A stretch of 64,000 nucleotides of DNA from the NCBI GenBank assembly GCA_035606695.1, contig DATNEW010000036.1, positions 62,001-126,000 of the forward strand, given 5' to 3'. The position numbers were made by a program, and so were the translations under genes. This DNA is from Gemmatimonadaceae bacterium (lineage in GTDB: Bacteria; Gemmatimonadota; Gemmatimonadetes; Gemmatimonadales; Gemmatimonadaceae). A model generated the notes under the pieces. It did no database searches. It saw nothing but the letters and a program-made list of their open reading frames with translations, and had not been told where the DNA came from. Below are positions 6,495 through 15,866 of the stretch, in pieces. Every line of letters starts with the position of its first letter. Within the stretch, counting starts at the first letter, position 1.

Positions 6495-7688
6495 CCGCCG
6501 CGCCCCCGACCGCTCCGCCGCCGTCACCACATCGAACGACGTCCCCGGCGGCACGATCACACCACCACCGGGTGCCGGCACGCGCAACACCACGGGACGC
6601 TCGCGCGTCGTGCGGCGGAAGCCCTGTCCTTCGTAGATGCGCGTGATCAGAATCCGGCGCACGATCACCATCAGCGCGGCGAGCGTCGGCAGCGCGACGA
6701 TCAGGCCCAGCGGCCCAAGCAACTTTCCAATCACCAGCACCGACATGATCGTCAGCACCGGCGGCAGATCGACCTTCTTCGACATCACGAGCGGCGAAAC
6801 GATGTTGCCCTCGATCAAATGCACCACCACGCCAAGTCCAACAACCAACAGCGCGTGGCCGAGCGGCGTGAAGCCGTAGTAGCCCTTGCCCGTCAGCACG
6901 AACAACGCCGGCAGCGTCGTCGACAACAGCGTGCCGAAGAACGGGACGATCGCCACGAGCCCGGTGAAGATGCCGAACGGCAGCCAGAACGGCACGTTCA
7001 ACAAATACAAACCAAGCGCGGTGATCGCGCCCAGGAAGGTCATCGTCAACAGCTGGCCGACGATGTACGCACGCAGCGCATCGGCGAGATCGGCGAGCAC
7101 GTCGCGCACGAGATCGCGATGGATCGGCGGAAAGAGCGCGATCAGCCACTCGCGATACAACGCGGGATGCAGCGAGAGGTAGATCGCCATCACCATCACC
7201 GCGAAAATGCTGATCGCGGCATCGACGAGCTGGAACACCTTCGTGGGAATCGTCCCGAAGAATCCGCTGAATTGATCGTAGACCGCGTGCACCATCCGAT
7301 GCTCGCCCGGCGGTCCGACAATGTCACGCAGCGCGGGCATGCGGTTCGCCATCCCGTCGATGCCGTTCTCCCACGCCGTCACCTGATCGGGCAGCGCCTG
7401 AATCAGCTTGCGCGTCTGATCGATCACCGGCGGCGCGAGAATCCACCCCAGCAACACCAGCACGCTCAGCGATCCGATGATCGCGAACGCGAGACACGCG
7501 CCCTCGGGCAGGCGCGTGTGCCGTTCGATCAAACCGGCGACCGCGCCCCAGAACAACGAGATGAGGATGCCGAGCATCAGCAGCACAAAAACCTCAGCGA
7601 CCGTCTTGAACAGCCAGATGCCCAGGACTGTCAATACCGTCGCTGCCAGGATGGGGCCGAACTTGAACCGCCCCACCGGAACTACCAT
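6486..7688 (-). CDS. AI-2E family transporter (TqsA/PerM-like permease)
   Basis: A 400-residue polytopic inner-membrane protein of the family that includes autoinducer-2 exporters and sodium/proton antiporters. About eight membrane segments are visible, with a large soluble loop after the third (about residues 90-150), and the conserved C-terminal block VVVHLIEGNIVSPLVMSKKV followed by LGPLGLIVALPTLA. I start it at the ATG at 7688; a TTG overlapping the pspA stop (7709) is the alternative. The much longer upstream frame overlaps pspA and is not real. The substrate is unknown. Confidence 0.88.
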   Translation of the reverse strand: MVVPVGRFKFGPILAATVLTVLGIWLFKTVAEVFVLLMLGILISLFWGAVAGLIERHTRLPEGACLAFAIIGSLSVLVLLGWILAPPVIDQTRKLIQALPDQVTAWENGIDGMANRMPALRDIVGPPGEHRMVHAVYDQFSGFFGTIPTKVFQLVDAAISIFAVMVMAIYLSLHPALYREWLIALFPPIHRDLVRDVLADLADALRAYIVGQLLTMTFLGAITALGLYLLNVPFWLPFGIFTGLVAIVPFFGTLLSTTLPALFVLTGKGYYGFTPLGHALLVVGLGVVVHLIEGNIVSPLVMSKKVDLPPVLTIMSVLVIGKLLGPLGLIVALPTLAALMVIVRRILITRIYEGQGFRRTTRERPVVLRVPAPGGGVIVPPGTSFDVVTAAERSGARRSA

Positions 7689-7705
7689 GCGCGTGCCGTC
7701 AGAGG

Positions 7706-8485
7706 TCAATGGCTTTTCTTCTCGGTGATGTCCTCGATCTCGGCGTGGACTTCCTCTTCGTTGCTTCCCGCGCCGAGCGCTTTCTTCTCGGGTGATCCAG
7801 CAGGGAGCATGCCCATCTTCTGCTTGAGGGCAAGAAGCTGCATGTCGACGGTACCCGCCGCCGCGCCGCGCTCGAGCTGCTTGAAGTCCTGCGCGAGGCG
7901 GTCGCCCGTGAACTCCTCTTCGATTTCGATCGACGCCTTGAGCTGGCGTTCGTTCGTTTCGATACGCTCTTCCATGCGGGCGAATGCGTCGAACGCCGAC
8001 TTCTCCGACATCGACGACATCGTTTCGGCGATGCGCTTCTGCGCCTGCGCGCGACGCTGCCGCGCGACGAGCAGATTCTTCTTGCGCTTGGCTTCTTCGA
8101 TCTTGTCGTTCAGATCGCGGAGCGAGTTCTTGAGCTTCTCCGTTTCCATGCGGTGCTGCTCCCACGTCTGCTCGAGCTGCTGGCCGTGGGTGGAATGCTC
8201 CTGCTGCCGCATGAGGGCTTGCTTGGCGAGATCGTCGCGGCCTTCCTTGATCGCGAGCATCGCCTTGTTCTCCCAATCGGCCGCCTGCTTGAACTCGGCG
8301 TCCGCCTGATCGCGCAATCGCTTCTCGTCGGCGATCGCCGTGGCCACCTGCTGCTTGGCCTTGGCGAGCTGCGAGCGCATGTCGACCAGAATCTGATTCA
8401 ACATTTTCTCCGGGTCTTCAGCCCGGGAGATCATGTCGTTGATGTTCGAGCGCAGCAGCGCCGACAGTCTATCGAAGATGCCCAT
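7706..8485 (-). CDS. pspA: PspA/IM30 family protein
   Basis: Membrane-remodelling coiled-coil protein of the bacterial ESCRT-III superfamily, which protects the inner membrane under stress. The 259 residues are almost entirely helical. They begin with an amphipathic helix (MGIFDRLSALLRSNINDM), then the family hallmark EDPEKMLNQILVDM, and long Gln/Glu/Lys/Arg-rich coiled-coils to about residue 195. A C-terminal acidic tail (about 235-259) is an extension beyond the core. It starts 4 bases after the YbjN-like gene and precedes the AI-2E-type permease. Confidence 0.93.
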   Translation of the reverse strand: MGIFDRLSALLRSNINDMISRAEDPEKMLNQILVDMRSQLAKAKQQVATAIADEKRLRDQADAEFKQAADWENKAMLAIKEGRDDLAKQALMRQQEHSTHGQQLEQTWEQHRMETEKLKNSLRDLNDKIEEAKRKKNLLVARQRRAQAQKRIAETMSSMSEKSAFDAFARMEERIETNERQLKASIEIEEEFTGDRLAQDFKQLERGAAAGTVDMQLLALKQKMGMLPAGSPEKKALGAGSNEEEVHAEIEDITEKKSH

Positions 8486-8488
8486 GGA

Positions 8489-8893
8489 TTAGTGTGCCTC
8501 GCGGTACGAGCCGAGTTCACGCAGATGCGACGCCAGCGCCACGGTGATGCTCTCGTAGGCGGCGAGGAATTCCTCGAAATCGAGGTGCGACAGCTCGAGC
8601 GCCTCGGTCATGACGATGGAATTGTTCTCGATGCCGTAGGAGCCGTGCACCAGATCGGTGGCGTTCAGCTCGAGCAGCCGGCGACTGAGGGTCGCCAGCG
8701 AGTCCGCGTTACTGGGAAGCGTCATCACTTTGACGCGCAGCACCACGACGGGCGGTGAGAAGTGCACGACGACGCTGAAATCCAGCTCGCCGCTCGGCTT
8801 CAATACATAGAGGCCGGGTTCGACTTCCGAGTACGTCGCCCCCTCGCCCTCCAACCGGTCGAGAAAGCGTTCGATGTCTTCCTTGGTCACCAT
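8489..8893 (-). CDS. YbjN-domain/CesT-like chaperone-fold protein
   Basis: A 134-residue acidic soluble protein with the alternating alpha-beta pattern of YbjN and type III secretion chaperone-like domains: helix FLDRLEGEG, strands PGLYVL and FSVVVHFSPPVVVLRVKVM, helices LATLSRRLLELN and FEEFLAAYESI. Its tight coupling to pspA (3-base gap) recalls the YjfI/YjfJ type of PspA neighbours, so a partner or regulator of PspA is plausible. The family call is by pattern and not certain. Confidence 0.65.
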   Translation of the reverse strand: MVTKEDIERFLDRLEGEGATYSEVEPGLYVLKPSGELDFSVVVHFSPPVVVLRVKVMTLPSNADSLATLSRRLLELNATDLVHGSYGIENNSIVMTEALELSHLDFEEFLAAYESITVALASHLRELGSYREAH

Positions 8894-8965
8894 CGCGTGG
8901 TCCTGGCGTGAGATGCTCTAGTTCCTACGATGCAAAGCCGAGAACGTTTCAAGCTGACACTACGT

Positions 8966-8992
8966 GTCGTCCCGAGCGCAGCGAGGGATGAC
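8966..8992. repeat. Interspersed palindromic repeat, short copy 3
   Basis: GTCGTCCC and GGGATGAC flank GAGCGCAGCGA, with one mismatch in the stem. It is a short form of the family seen at 160-238. It lies between the sdaAA stop and the YbjN-like gene, where it could act as a terminator for the uvrA-sda operon. Confidence 0.7.
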
Positions 8993-9043
8993 GGATAAGG
9001 TATGACGCGACAGCGCGTTCGGCGAGACGGCCCGACAGGCGTC

Positions 9044-9925
9044 TCATTCGCTGCGCTTGATCTGCACCAACCGTTCGCGCGCCAATCGTCGTCCCGTCGG
9101 CGTGGCGGCGAGGCCGCCGCCCGCCGTTTCGCGATAGCGCACGTCCATCTCGCGACCGATGTCGCCCATGGTATCGATGACTTCATCGGCCGGAATGGCG
9201 AACGTGATGCCGGCCATCGCCATCTCGATCGCCGCGAGGGCGATCGCCGCGCCCGTCGCATTGCGGAAGACGCACGGCAGCTCCACCAGGCCACCGAGTG
9301 GATCGCAGACGAGGCCCAGCGTTCCCTGCTGGGCGAGCGCCACGGCGTGCATCGCCTGCTCCGGCGAGCCACCCATCATTTCCGTTCCCGCGCCCGCCGC
9401 CATGCCGGCCGCGGCTCCCGTCTCCGCCTGACACCCACCCTCCGCGCCGGACAACGACGCACGCTCGGCGACGACGGCGCCGATCAATCCGGCGGTCGCG
9501 AGCGCGTCGATCAGCTTTTCGTCGTCGAAGTTGTTGGCGTGCGCCAATCCGGTGAGCACCGCGGGCAGCACACCGGCGCCGCCCGCGGTTGGCGCCGCGA
9601 CGATCACTCCCATCGCGGCGTTCACTTCCTGCACGGCGAGCGCCCTCGCAAGAATGTCCCGGAACGGCGTGTTGGCCAGCGGGCCATGGCGCCCGTGCAC
9701 GAGCTTTGCGGCGTCGCCGCCGACCAAACCCGATGCGGATTTCATGTTGCCGGTGAGGCCTTGCTCGACGGCGCCCTTCATCACCGTCAGCGCGCGGCGC
9801 AGCACGTCGCGAATTTCGCCGACGGGGCGGCCCTGATCGTCGGATTCGGTCTCGAGCGCGAGCTGGGAGAGCGAGATGCCGCGCGACGTCGCGTCGCGGA
9901 CGGCCGCCGTGAGAGACTTATACAT
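9044..9925 (-). CDS. sdaAA: L-serine ammonia-lyase, alpha (catalytic) subunit
   Basis: Iron-sulfur enzyme converting L-serine to pyruvate and ammonia. The 293-residue protein shows the family blocks APTAGGAGVLPAVL, SLSGAEGGCQAETG and GLVCDPLGGLVELPC; the cysteines in the last two, with one more, bind the 4Fe-4S cluster. It is the split form, with the beta subunit encoded immediately upstream. The start codon follows the sdaAB stop by 6 A/T bases with no ribosome-binding site, so translation is probably coupled. Confidence 0.96.
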   Translation of the reverse strand: MYKSLTAAVRDATSRGISLSQLALETESDDQGRPVGEIRDVLRRALTVMKGAVEQGLTGNMKSASGLVGGDAAKLVHGRHGPLANTPFRDILARALAVQEVNAAMGVIVAAPTAGGAGVLPAVLTGLAHANNFDDEKLIDALATAGLIGAVVAERASLSGAEGGCQAETGAAAGMAAGAGTEMMGGSPEQAMHAVALAQQGTLGLVCDPLGGLVELPCVFRNATGAAIALAAIEMAMAGITFAIPADEVIDTMGDIGREMDVRYRETAGGGLAATPTGRRLARERLVQIKRSE

Positions 9926-9931
9926 ATTATT

Positions 9932-10600
9932 TTATGCCGAAACTTTATCAAGGCGAAACGCCCATCGCACCCACGGCAGCGCGCGGATGTGGTCGCGCAC
10001 GGTTTCGTCGGGATAGTCGTCCAGCTCGATCACCATGAACGCGTCGCCGCCCTTCTTCTGCCGTGTGAGCCGAAGCGTCGCGATGTTCAATCCGTCCTCG
10101 GCGAGCAGCGACGCGATCTTCGCGATCGACCCGCGCATGTCCTCGGCCACCAGCACGATCGTGTGATAGTTTCCTGATACCTCGACCGGAAACCCATCGA
10201 TCCTGCTCACGAGCACGCGCCCCGCACCGAGCGATGCGCCGGTCATCACCGCCGACCGGTCGGCGCGCTCGACGGTGATGCGCACGCTGTTCGGATGCGC
10301 CTCCTCGTCGAGCGTCGTCTTCTCGAACCGATAATCCAGCCCCTCACGCTCCGCGATCTCGAGGGCCGTGCGAATGCGATCGTCGTCCGGGCGAAAGCCC
10401 ATCAAACCCGCGACGATCGCTTTGTCGGTGCCGTGTCCTTCACCGGTGCGCGCGAACGACCCGTGCAGCTCGATCTTCGCGCGCTCGGGCGTTCCGCCGA
10501 CGAGGCCGCGGGCGAGAAGCCCGATCCGGCACGCGCCTGCGGTGTGTGATGAGCTCGGCCCAACCATGACGGGGCCGATGATGTCGAGGAGGGAGACCAT
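9932..10600 (-). CDS. sdaAB: L-serine ammonia-lyase, beta subunit with ACT domain
   Basis: Partner of the catalytic subunit. The 222 residues carry the beta-domain signature GPVMVGPSSSHTAGACRIG at the N-terminus and HGSFARTGEGHGTDKAIVAG. A C-terminal ACT domain starts at about residue 145 (YHTIVLVAEDMRGSIAKIAS), which usually binds an amino acid for allosteric control. It is encoded 32 bases after uvrA on the same strand and just before sdaAA. Confidence 0.96.
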   Translation of the reverse strand: MVSLLDIIGPVMVGPSSSHTAGACRIGLLARGLVGGTPERAKIELHGSFARTGEGHGTDKAIVAGLMGFRPDDDRIRTALEIAEREGLDYRFEKTTLDEEAHPNSVRITVERADRSAVMTGASLGAGRVLVSRIDGFPVEVSGNYHTIVLVAEDMRGSIAKIASLLAEDGLNIATLRLTRQKKGGDAFMVIELDDYPDETVRDHIRALPWVRWAFRLDKVSA

Positions 10601-10632
10601 TCGTGAAACCTAGACGGTGGTGTCACACGCGT

Positions 10633-13467
10633 TCACCCAGCCTTGCGCTTCTTCTCTCTCGCCAGCAACGGCCTCAGGAATTCACCGGTATACGACGCCT
10701 GTACCGCCGCCACATCCTCCGGCGTCCCCTGCGCGACAATCGTCCCGCCGCGGTTTCCGCCTTCCGGCCCGAGATCGAGGATCCAGTCGGCCGTCTTGAT
10801 CACGTCGAGATTGTGCTCGATGACGAGCACCGTGTTCCCGCGATCGACGAGCCGATGCAGCACGTCGAGCAACACACGAACGTCCTCGAAGTGCAACCCC
10901 GTCGTCGGTTCGTCGAGAATGTAGAACGTCCGTCCGGTGTCGCGTTTAGATAACTCTGATGCCAGCTTCACGCGCTGCGCCTCGCCGCCGGACAGCGTCG
11001 TCGCGCTTTGGCCCAGGTGGATGTAGCCAAGCCCCACGTCGGAAAGCGTTTGCAATTTCTGATGAATGCGCGGCTGATTCTGGAAGAACGCGCACGCGTC
11101 TTCGACCGTCATCTCCAGCACGTCGGCGATCGTCATGCCGCGAAAGCGTACCTCGAGCGTCTCGCGATTGTAGCGCTTGCCTTTGCACACCTCGCAGGGG
11201 ACGTACACGTCCGGCAGGAAGTGCATCTCGATCTTCACGAGACCGTCGCCCTGGCACGACTCGCAGCGGCCGCCCTTCACGTTGAACGAGAAGCGCCCCG
11301 GCCCGTAGCCGCGAATCTTCGCCTCGGGCATCTCGGCGAACAATTCGCGAATCGGCGTAAAGAGGCCGGTGTACGTGGCGGGATTCGACCTCGGCGTACG
11401 CCCGATCGGACTCTGATCGATGTCGATGACCTTGTCGATGTGCTCGAAGCCCGTGATGCGCGTGTGCGCACCCGGAATCACTCGCGCCCGATAGAAATGC
11501 CGCGCGAGCGAGCGATGCAGAATGTCTTCGATCAACGTCGACTTGCCGGAACCCGACACGCCGGTCACCGCCACGAACATGCCGAGCGGAATCTCGACGT
11601 CGAGGTTGCGCAGGTTGTGCTCGCGCGCGCCCTCGATGCGAATCTTCTTGTGCGCATCGACCGGCCGGCGCGCCGGCGGCGTCGCGATCTTCATCTCGCC
11701 GCTCAGAAACTTGCCCGTCACGGAGTTCGGGTTGCGCATGATCTGATCGACGTCGCCCACCGCGATCACTTCGCCCCCGTGCTTCCCCGCGCCGGGGCCC
11801 AAATCAATGATGTGGTTCGCGGCGCGCATGGTCTCTTCGTCGTGCTCGACGACGATCACCGTGTTGCCGAGGTCGCGCAGCTGCTCGAGCGTGGCCAGCA
11901 GGCGCGAGTTGTCACGCTGGTGGAGTCCGATCGACGGCTCGTCGAGGATGTACAACACACCCACCAACCGCGAACCGATCTGCGTCGCCAACCGGATGCG
12001 CTGTGCCTCACCGCCCGACAACGATTCCGCCGATCGGCCGAGTGTGAGGTAGTCGAGTCCGACGTCGACGAGAAAGCGCAGGCGCTCCTTGACTTCCTTG
12101 AGAATTGGACCGGCGATTTCCGGATCGAGCCCCGGCTTCTTGTCGGTGCGCACCGGCACGCGATCAAAGAACGCTAAAGTCTCGGTGACCGGATATTCGA
12201 CGACCTCGCCGATGTTCTTCCCTTCGACCGTGACGGCGAGCGATTCCGGCTTGAGCCGCCTGCCCTCGCACGCCGAGCACGGCACCTCGATCATGTATTC
12301 CTGAAGCTCCATGCGCACGGTATCGGAATCGGATTCCTCGTACCGGCGCTCGATGTTGCGAAGCACGCCTTCCCATTCGATCGAATCTTTGCCTGCCGCC
12401 CTCTTGCCTTTGTCGCCGTGGAGGATGGAGTCGCGCACGCTCTTCGACAGGTCGCCCCACGGCGCGTTCAGATCGAACTTGAGCTGCCGCGCCAACGCCG
12501 GCAGCACGATCTTCCGCAGATACCCGCTCGGCTCACCCCACGGGATGATCACGCCCTCGAGAATCGAGATGCGCGGATCGCCCAGGATGAGCTGCTCGCT
12601 CACGCGGCGCGTGGTGCCAAGGCCGCCGCACTTGGGGCATGCGCCGAAGGGCGAGTTGAACGAGAAGTGTCGCGGCTCGAGCTCGGGCAAGGAGATGCCG
12701 CAGGTCGGACAGCCGTAGCGCTCGGAGAATACCTCGGCGGTCTTCGAATCGGCGTTCCCGACTTCGACGACACCGTCCGCCAGCTTGAGGGCCGTCTCGA
12801 CCGAATCGGTCAACCGCGCGCGATCTTCGTCGCGCACGACGAGACGATCCACGATCACGGAAATCGAATGGTTTTGGCGCTTGTTGAGCTTGGGCGGCGA
12901 CGCGACCTCGATCAGCTCACCGTCGACGTACGCGCGAATGAATCCCTGCCGGCGCACCTGCTCGAACAGATCGCGGAACTCGCCCTTGCGACCTTGCACG
13001 AGCGGCGCGCGCACTTCGATGCGTGTGTCGCGCGGCCACGTCAACACGAGCCCCGCGATCTGCGCCGCGCTCTGTCGCTGCACCGGACGCCCGCAGTTGG
13101 GACAATGCGGCGTACCCGCGCGCGCCCATAGCAGGCGGAGGTAGTCGTAGATCTCGGTGACGGTGCCGACCGTCGAGCGCGGATTGTGGCCCGCCGTCTT
13201 CTGCTCGATGGAAATGGCGGGCGACAGTCCTTCGATCGAATCGACGTCCGGCTTTTCCATCAGCCCAAGGAATTGTCGCGCGTACGCCGACAGCGATTCG
13301 ACGTAGCGGCGCTGTCCTTCGGCGTAAATCGTGTCGAACGCCAACGACGATTTGCCGGAGCCGGACAAGCCCGTGATGACCGTCAGGCGATCGCGTGGGA
13401 TCGTGACGTCGATGTTCCTGAGGTTGTGCTCGCGGGCACCCCGTACGATCAGCGCATCTTCTGCCAT
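10633..13467 (-). CDS. uvrA: UvrABC system protein A
   Basis: DNA-damage recognition ATPase of nucleotide excision repair. The 944-residue protein is full length, with two ABC modules: Walker [15 protein letters not shown] near residue 33 and [13 protein letters not shown] near residue 640, two [18 protein letters not shown] signatures, and two LDEP Walker B motifs ([10 protein letters not shown] and [10 protein letters not shown]). Zinc-finger cysteines appear as CPTCG..CPKCGG and [16 protein letters not shown]. It heads the uvrA-sdaAB-sdaAA run and is divergent from cutA. Confidence 0.98.
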   Translation of the reverse strand: MAEDALIVRGAREHNLRNIDVTIPRDRLTVITGLSGSGKSSLAFDTIYAEGQRRYVESLSAYARQFLGLMEKPDVDSIEGLSPAISIEQKTAGHNPRSTVGTVTEIYDYLRLLWARAGTPHCPNCGRPVQRQSAAQIAGLVLTWPRDTRIEVRAPLVQGRKGEFRDLFEQVRRQGFIRAYVDGELIEVASPPKLNKRQNHSISVIVDRLVVRDEDRARLTDSVETALKLADGVVEVGNADSKTAEVFSERYGCPTCGISLPELEPRHFSFNSPFGACPKCGGLGTTRRVSEQLILGDPRISILEGVIIPWGEPSGYLRKIVLPALARQLKFDLNAPWGDLSKSVRDSILHGDKGKRAAGKDSIEWEGVLRNIERRYEESDSDTVRMELQEYMIEVPCSACEGRRLKPESLAVTVEGKNIGEVVEYPVTETLAFFDRVPVRTDKKPGLDPEIAGPILKEVKERLRFLVDVGLDYLTLGRSAESLSGGEAQRIRLATQIGSRLVGVLYILDEPSIGLHQRDNSRLLATLEQLRDLGNTVIVVEHDEETMRAANHIIDLGPGAGKHGGEVIAVGDVDQIMRNPNSVTGKFLSGEMKIATPPARRPVDAHKKIRIEGAREHNLRNLDVEIPLGMFVAVTGVSGSGKSTLIEDILHRSLARHFYRARVIPGAHTRITGFEHIDKVIDIDQSPIGRTPRSNPATYTGLFTPIRELFAEMPEAKIRGYGPGRFSFNVKGGRCESCQGDGLVKIEMHFLPDVYVPCEVCKGKRYNRETLEVRFRGMTIADVLEMTVEDACAFFQNQPRIHQKLQTLSDVGLGYIHLGQSATTLSGGEAQRVKLASELSKRDTGRTFYILDEPTTGLHFEDVRVLLDVLHRLVDRGNTVLVIEHNLDVIKTADWILDLGPEGGNRGGTIVAQGTPEDVAAVQASYTGEFLRPLLAREKKRKAG

Positions 13468-13522
13468 AGCCAGGGAAAAGTGCCCATCGGACCGAGCTGA
13501 TACAAGGTCGCTATATTCGGGG

Positions 13523-13858
13523 ATGCCTCATACGGACGCCATCGTCGTGCTGACCACCGTCGCCTCGGACGAGGAGGCGGTGAAATTCGTGCGGACGCTG
13601 CTCGAACGGCGGTTGATCGCCTGCGGGACGCTTCTTCCGGCGGCGCGCTCGCTCTATCGTTGGCAAGGCAAGCTCGCCGACGAGCGCGAAGTGGTTGTCA
13701 TGCTCAAGACCCGCTCGGCGCGCCTCGATTCGTTGCGCGCCGCGTTCGACGAGCTGCATCCATACAAGGTGCCGGAGCTGCTCGCCCTTCCAGTCGAGGC
13801 CGGAACCGAGAAGTACCTGGAGTGGATCAACGGCGAGACGACGCTCGCGCTGACGTAA
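13523..13858 (+). CDS. cutA: Divalent-cation tolerance protein CutA
   Basis: Small trimeric cytoplasmic protein linked to metal tolerance in E. coli; the molecular role is unsettled. The 111 residues fit CutA1: [20 protein letters not shown], then [21 protein letters not shown] and [25 protein letters not shown]. The ATG at 13523 gives the family length; the open frame further upstream overlaps the uvrA promoter region and is not part of the gene. The CTATAT at 13511-13516 could serve as a -10 box for a near-leaderless transcript. Confidence 0.95.
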   Translation: MPHTDAIVVLTTVASDEEAVKFVRTLLERRLIACGTLLPAARSLYRWQGKLADEREVVVMLKTRSARLDSLRAAFDELHPYKVPELLALPVEAGTEKYLEWINGETTLALT

Positions 13859-13888
13859 GCAACGCGGTAGCACGGCGGAAGTACGGCG

Positions 13889-13921
13889 GCAGCACAACTG
13901 CAGCACAACTGCAGCACGGCA
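13889..13921. repeat. 11-bp tandem repeat after cutA
   Basis: GCAGCACAACT occurs twice in tandem (13889-13910), followed by the partly matching unit GCAGCACGGCA. Related GGCGGAAGTACGGCGGCA sequence precedes it. It is a short local expansion between cutA and the TPR gene. I see nothing else in this 115-base gap. Confidence 0.75.
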
Positions 13922-13973
13922 GGACCGATTGACGGCAGGTACCTCAACGACAACTCTCGTTTCACGCCGGACC

Positions 13974-14312
13974 ATGACGTCGAAGGACAAACTCGAAGAA
14001 ACCGATGTCGAGGCACTCATCGAGCTCGGCATTTCGCTGTGCCGCCGCGCGCGCTGGCGCGATGCGATCGCTCCGCTCGAGCGCGCCGTCAGCCTCGATC
14101 CCGAGAAAGCGGTCGCGCACTACCAGCTCGGCGAATCGTACAATCAGGTCGACCGGCTGCCCGAGGCGCTTGCTTCATATGAAACGGCGGCGCGACTGCA
14201 GCCTGAGAACTGGCGTGCGATGAACGCCATCGGCCGTGTACTCGATCGCATGAGTCGTCCCGAAGAAGCGACGGCCGCGTATCAACGCGCGCGGGAAGCG
14301 CAACGCCGCTAA
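13974..14312 (+). CDS. TPR-repeat protein, first gene of the transglutaminase/ABC unit
   Basis: A 112-residue protein made of about three tetratricopeptide repeats: RRARWRDAIAPLERAVSLDP, AVAHYQLGESYNQVDRLPEA, NWRAMNAIGRVLDRMSRPEE. Such proteins act as protein-protein scaffolds. No signal peptide is seen from the ATG at 13974; a TTG at 13929 would add 15 residues without an obvious gain. Its stop overlaps the start of the next gene (TAATG), so it belongs to the same transcript. Confidence 0.85.
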   Translation: MTSKDKLEETDVEALIELGISLCRRARWRDAIAPLERAVSLDPEKAVAHYQLGESYNQVDRLPEALASYETAARLQPENWRAMNAIGRVLDRMSRPEEATAAYQRAREAQRR

Positions 14313-15853
14313 TGCACAGGCGCGTGCTGGTCGGGACCGCGATCATCATCGCGTGGCTCGCCGGCATCGCGCTGCTGGTTCATCGCGAGTACTTCCGCCC
14401 GCAAGTCGAACGCCTGGCGGAAGCGGCCATGCGCATTTCTCCCGGCGCGGTCTACTACGGCGTGATGCAGGGCACGAGACAGATCGGCTTCGCCTCGTCG
14501 ACCATCGACACCGCGCAAGCCTCGATCACCGTCAACGACTACTTCGTCGCCGACATTCCCATCGGTGGGAAAGCGCGCCGCGCGACCGCGCGCACCAACG
14601 TGACGCTCTCGCGCGCTCTGCGCCTCAAGAATTTCGATCTTGCGCTGGACACGGAGAGCGGGCCGGTTCGTGCGCGCGGTTTGGTCGAAGGCGACAGCGT
14701 GCTGCTGCTCAACATCTCGTCGGGCAACGATACGGGACGCACGTCGCGCATTCCGATCGACGGCCCAATCCTGCTTCCGACGCTCGTCCCGCTCGCGGTC
14801 GCCCTGGGCGAGAAGCCGAAAGTCGGCAAACACTACACGCTTCCCGTGTTCGATCCCTCGACGATGGCCCCGAAGAACGTCGAGCTCGAGGTGCGCGCCG
14901 AATCGCTGTTCATCGTGAATGACAGCTCGGTGTACGATTCGACCTCCAAGCGTTGGCGCGGCATTCAACCCGATTCGATTCACGCGTGGCAAATCACCTC
15001 GTCGTCGAACGGCGGATTCTCCGGATGGATCGACGAGCAGGGGCGCATCGTGGAGACGACGCAGCTTGGCTTCGCGCTGCGGCGCCTGCCCTACGAAGTC
15101 GCATTCGAGAACTGGCGCGCCGACTCGAATCACACCATGGTGAGTGACGATCGCGACATCCTCGAGACAACGGCGATCGCCGCGAACAAGAAGCTCGATC
15201 GGAACGTCGAATCGTTGACCGCGCGCCTCACGGGAGCCGACCTGTCGGGATTCGACATCAGCGGCCAACGGCAGCGCTTCTCCAACGGAACGCTGACGAT
15301 CACGCAGATTCCGCCGGAAGCCTTCACGTCGAAGTATCTCGTCGGGCAACGGCCGCCCGTCGATTCGAAGTACACGAGCCCCGAGCCGCTCATCCAGAGC
15401 GACGATCCGCAGATTCGCCGGCTCGCGCTTCGCATCGAGGGGCCGCATCGCGACCCGCGGCTCGTTGCCGAACAAATCAACGCGTGGGTATACGACTCGA
15501 TTCGCCCGCGCGTCACCTTCGGCATTCCAAGTGCGCTCGAAGTGCTCGACAAGCGCGTCGGCGATTGCAACGAGCACACCCAACTCTACGTCGCGCTCGC
15601 GCGGGCGATCGGGCTCCCGGCGCGCATTGCCTCGGGCCTCGCCTACGTCGGCGGAAAGTTTTACTACCACGCCTGGCCCGAGGTCTACCTCGGGGACTGG
15701 GTCCCCGTCGACCCAACGTTCGGCCAGTTTCCTGCAGACGCTGCGCACCTGCGGCTCATCGTCGGCGGACTCGGTCGCCAAGCCGAGCTGCTGCGGGTGA
15801 TGGGCAATCTTCAAATCAAAGTGCTGATGGCCAACTCGCGTCCCACGCCCTGA
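14312..15853 (+). CDS. Membrane-anchored transglutaminase-like protein
   Basis: A 513-residue protein with an N-terminal signal anchor (residues about 5-24, VLVGTAIIIAWLAGIALLV), a long extracytoplasmic region, and a C-terminal transglutaminase-like domain. The papain-type triad is visible as Cys419 in VGDCNEHTQL, His453 in FYYHAWPEV and Asp467 in WVPVDPTFGQ. Proteins of this fold act as transglutaminases or, more often in bacteria, as cysteine peptidases. It lies between a TPR gene and an ABC exporter. The substrate is unknown. Confidence 0.88.
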   Translation: MHRRVLVGTAIIIAWLAGIALLVHREYFRPQVERLAEAAMRISPGAVYYGVMQGTRQIGFASSTIDTAQASITVNDYFVADIPIGGKARRATARTNVTLSRALRLKNFDLALDTESGPVRARGLVEGDSVLLLNISSGNDTGRTSRIPIDGPILLPTLVPLAVALGEKPKVGKHYTLPVFDPSTMAPKNVELEVRAESLFIVNDSSVYDSTSKRWRGIQPDSIHAWQITSSSNGGFSGWIDEQGRIVETTQLGFALRRLPYEVAFENWRADSNHTMVSDDRDILETTAIAANKKLDRNVESLTARLTGADLSGFDISGQRQRFSNGTLTITQIPPEAFTSKYLVGQRPPVDSKYTSPEPLIQSDDPQIRRLALRIEGPHRDPRLVAEQINAWVYDSIRPRVTFGIPSALEVLDKRVGDCNEHTQLYVALARAIGLPARIASGLAYVGGKFYYHAWPEVYLGDWVPVDPTFGQFPADAAHLRLIVGGLGRQAELLRVMGNLQIKVLMANSRPTP

Positions 15854-15866
15854 ATACGCCTCGCGC

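Noticed and set aside
5880-8309. 809-codon plus-strand open frame
   Set aside because: It is antisense to the degenerate ABC, AI-2E and pspA genes, is made of low-complexity Arg/His/Gln/Asp-rich sequence, and matches no protein pattern; typical of high-GC DNA.
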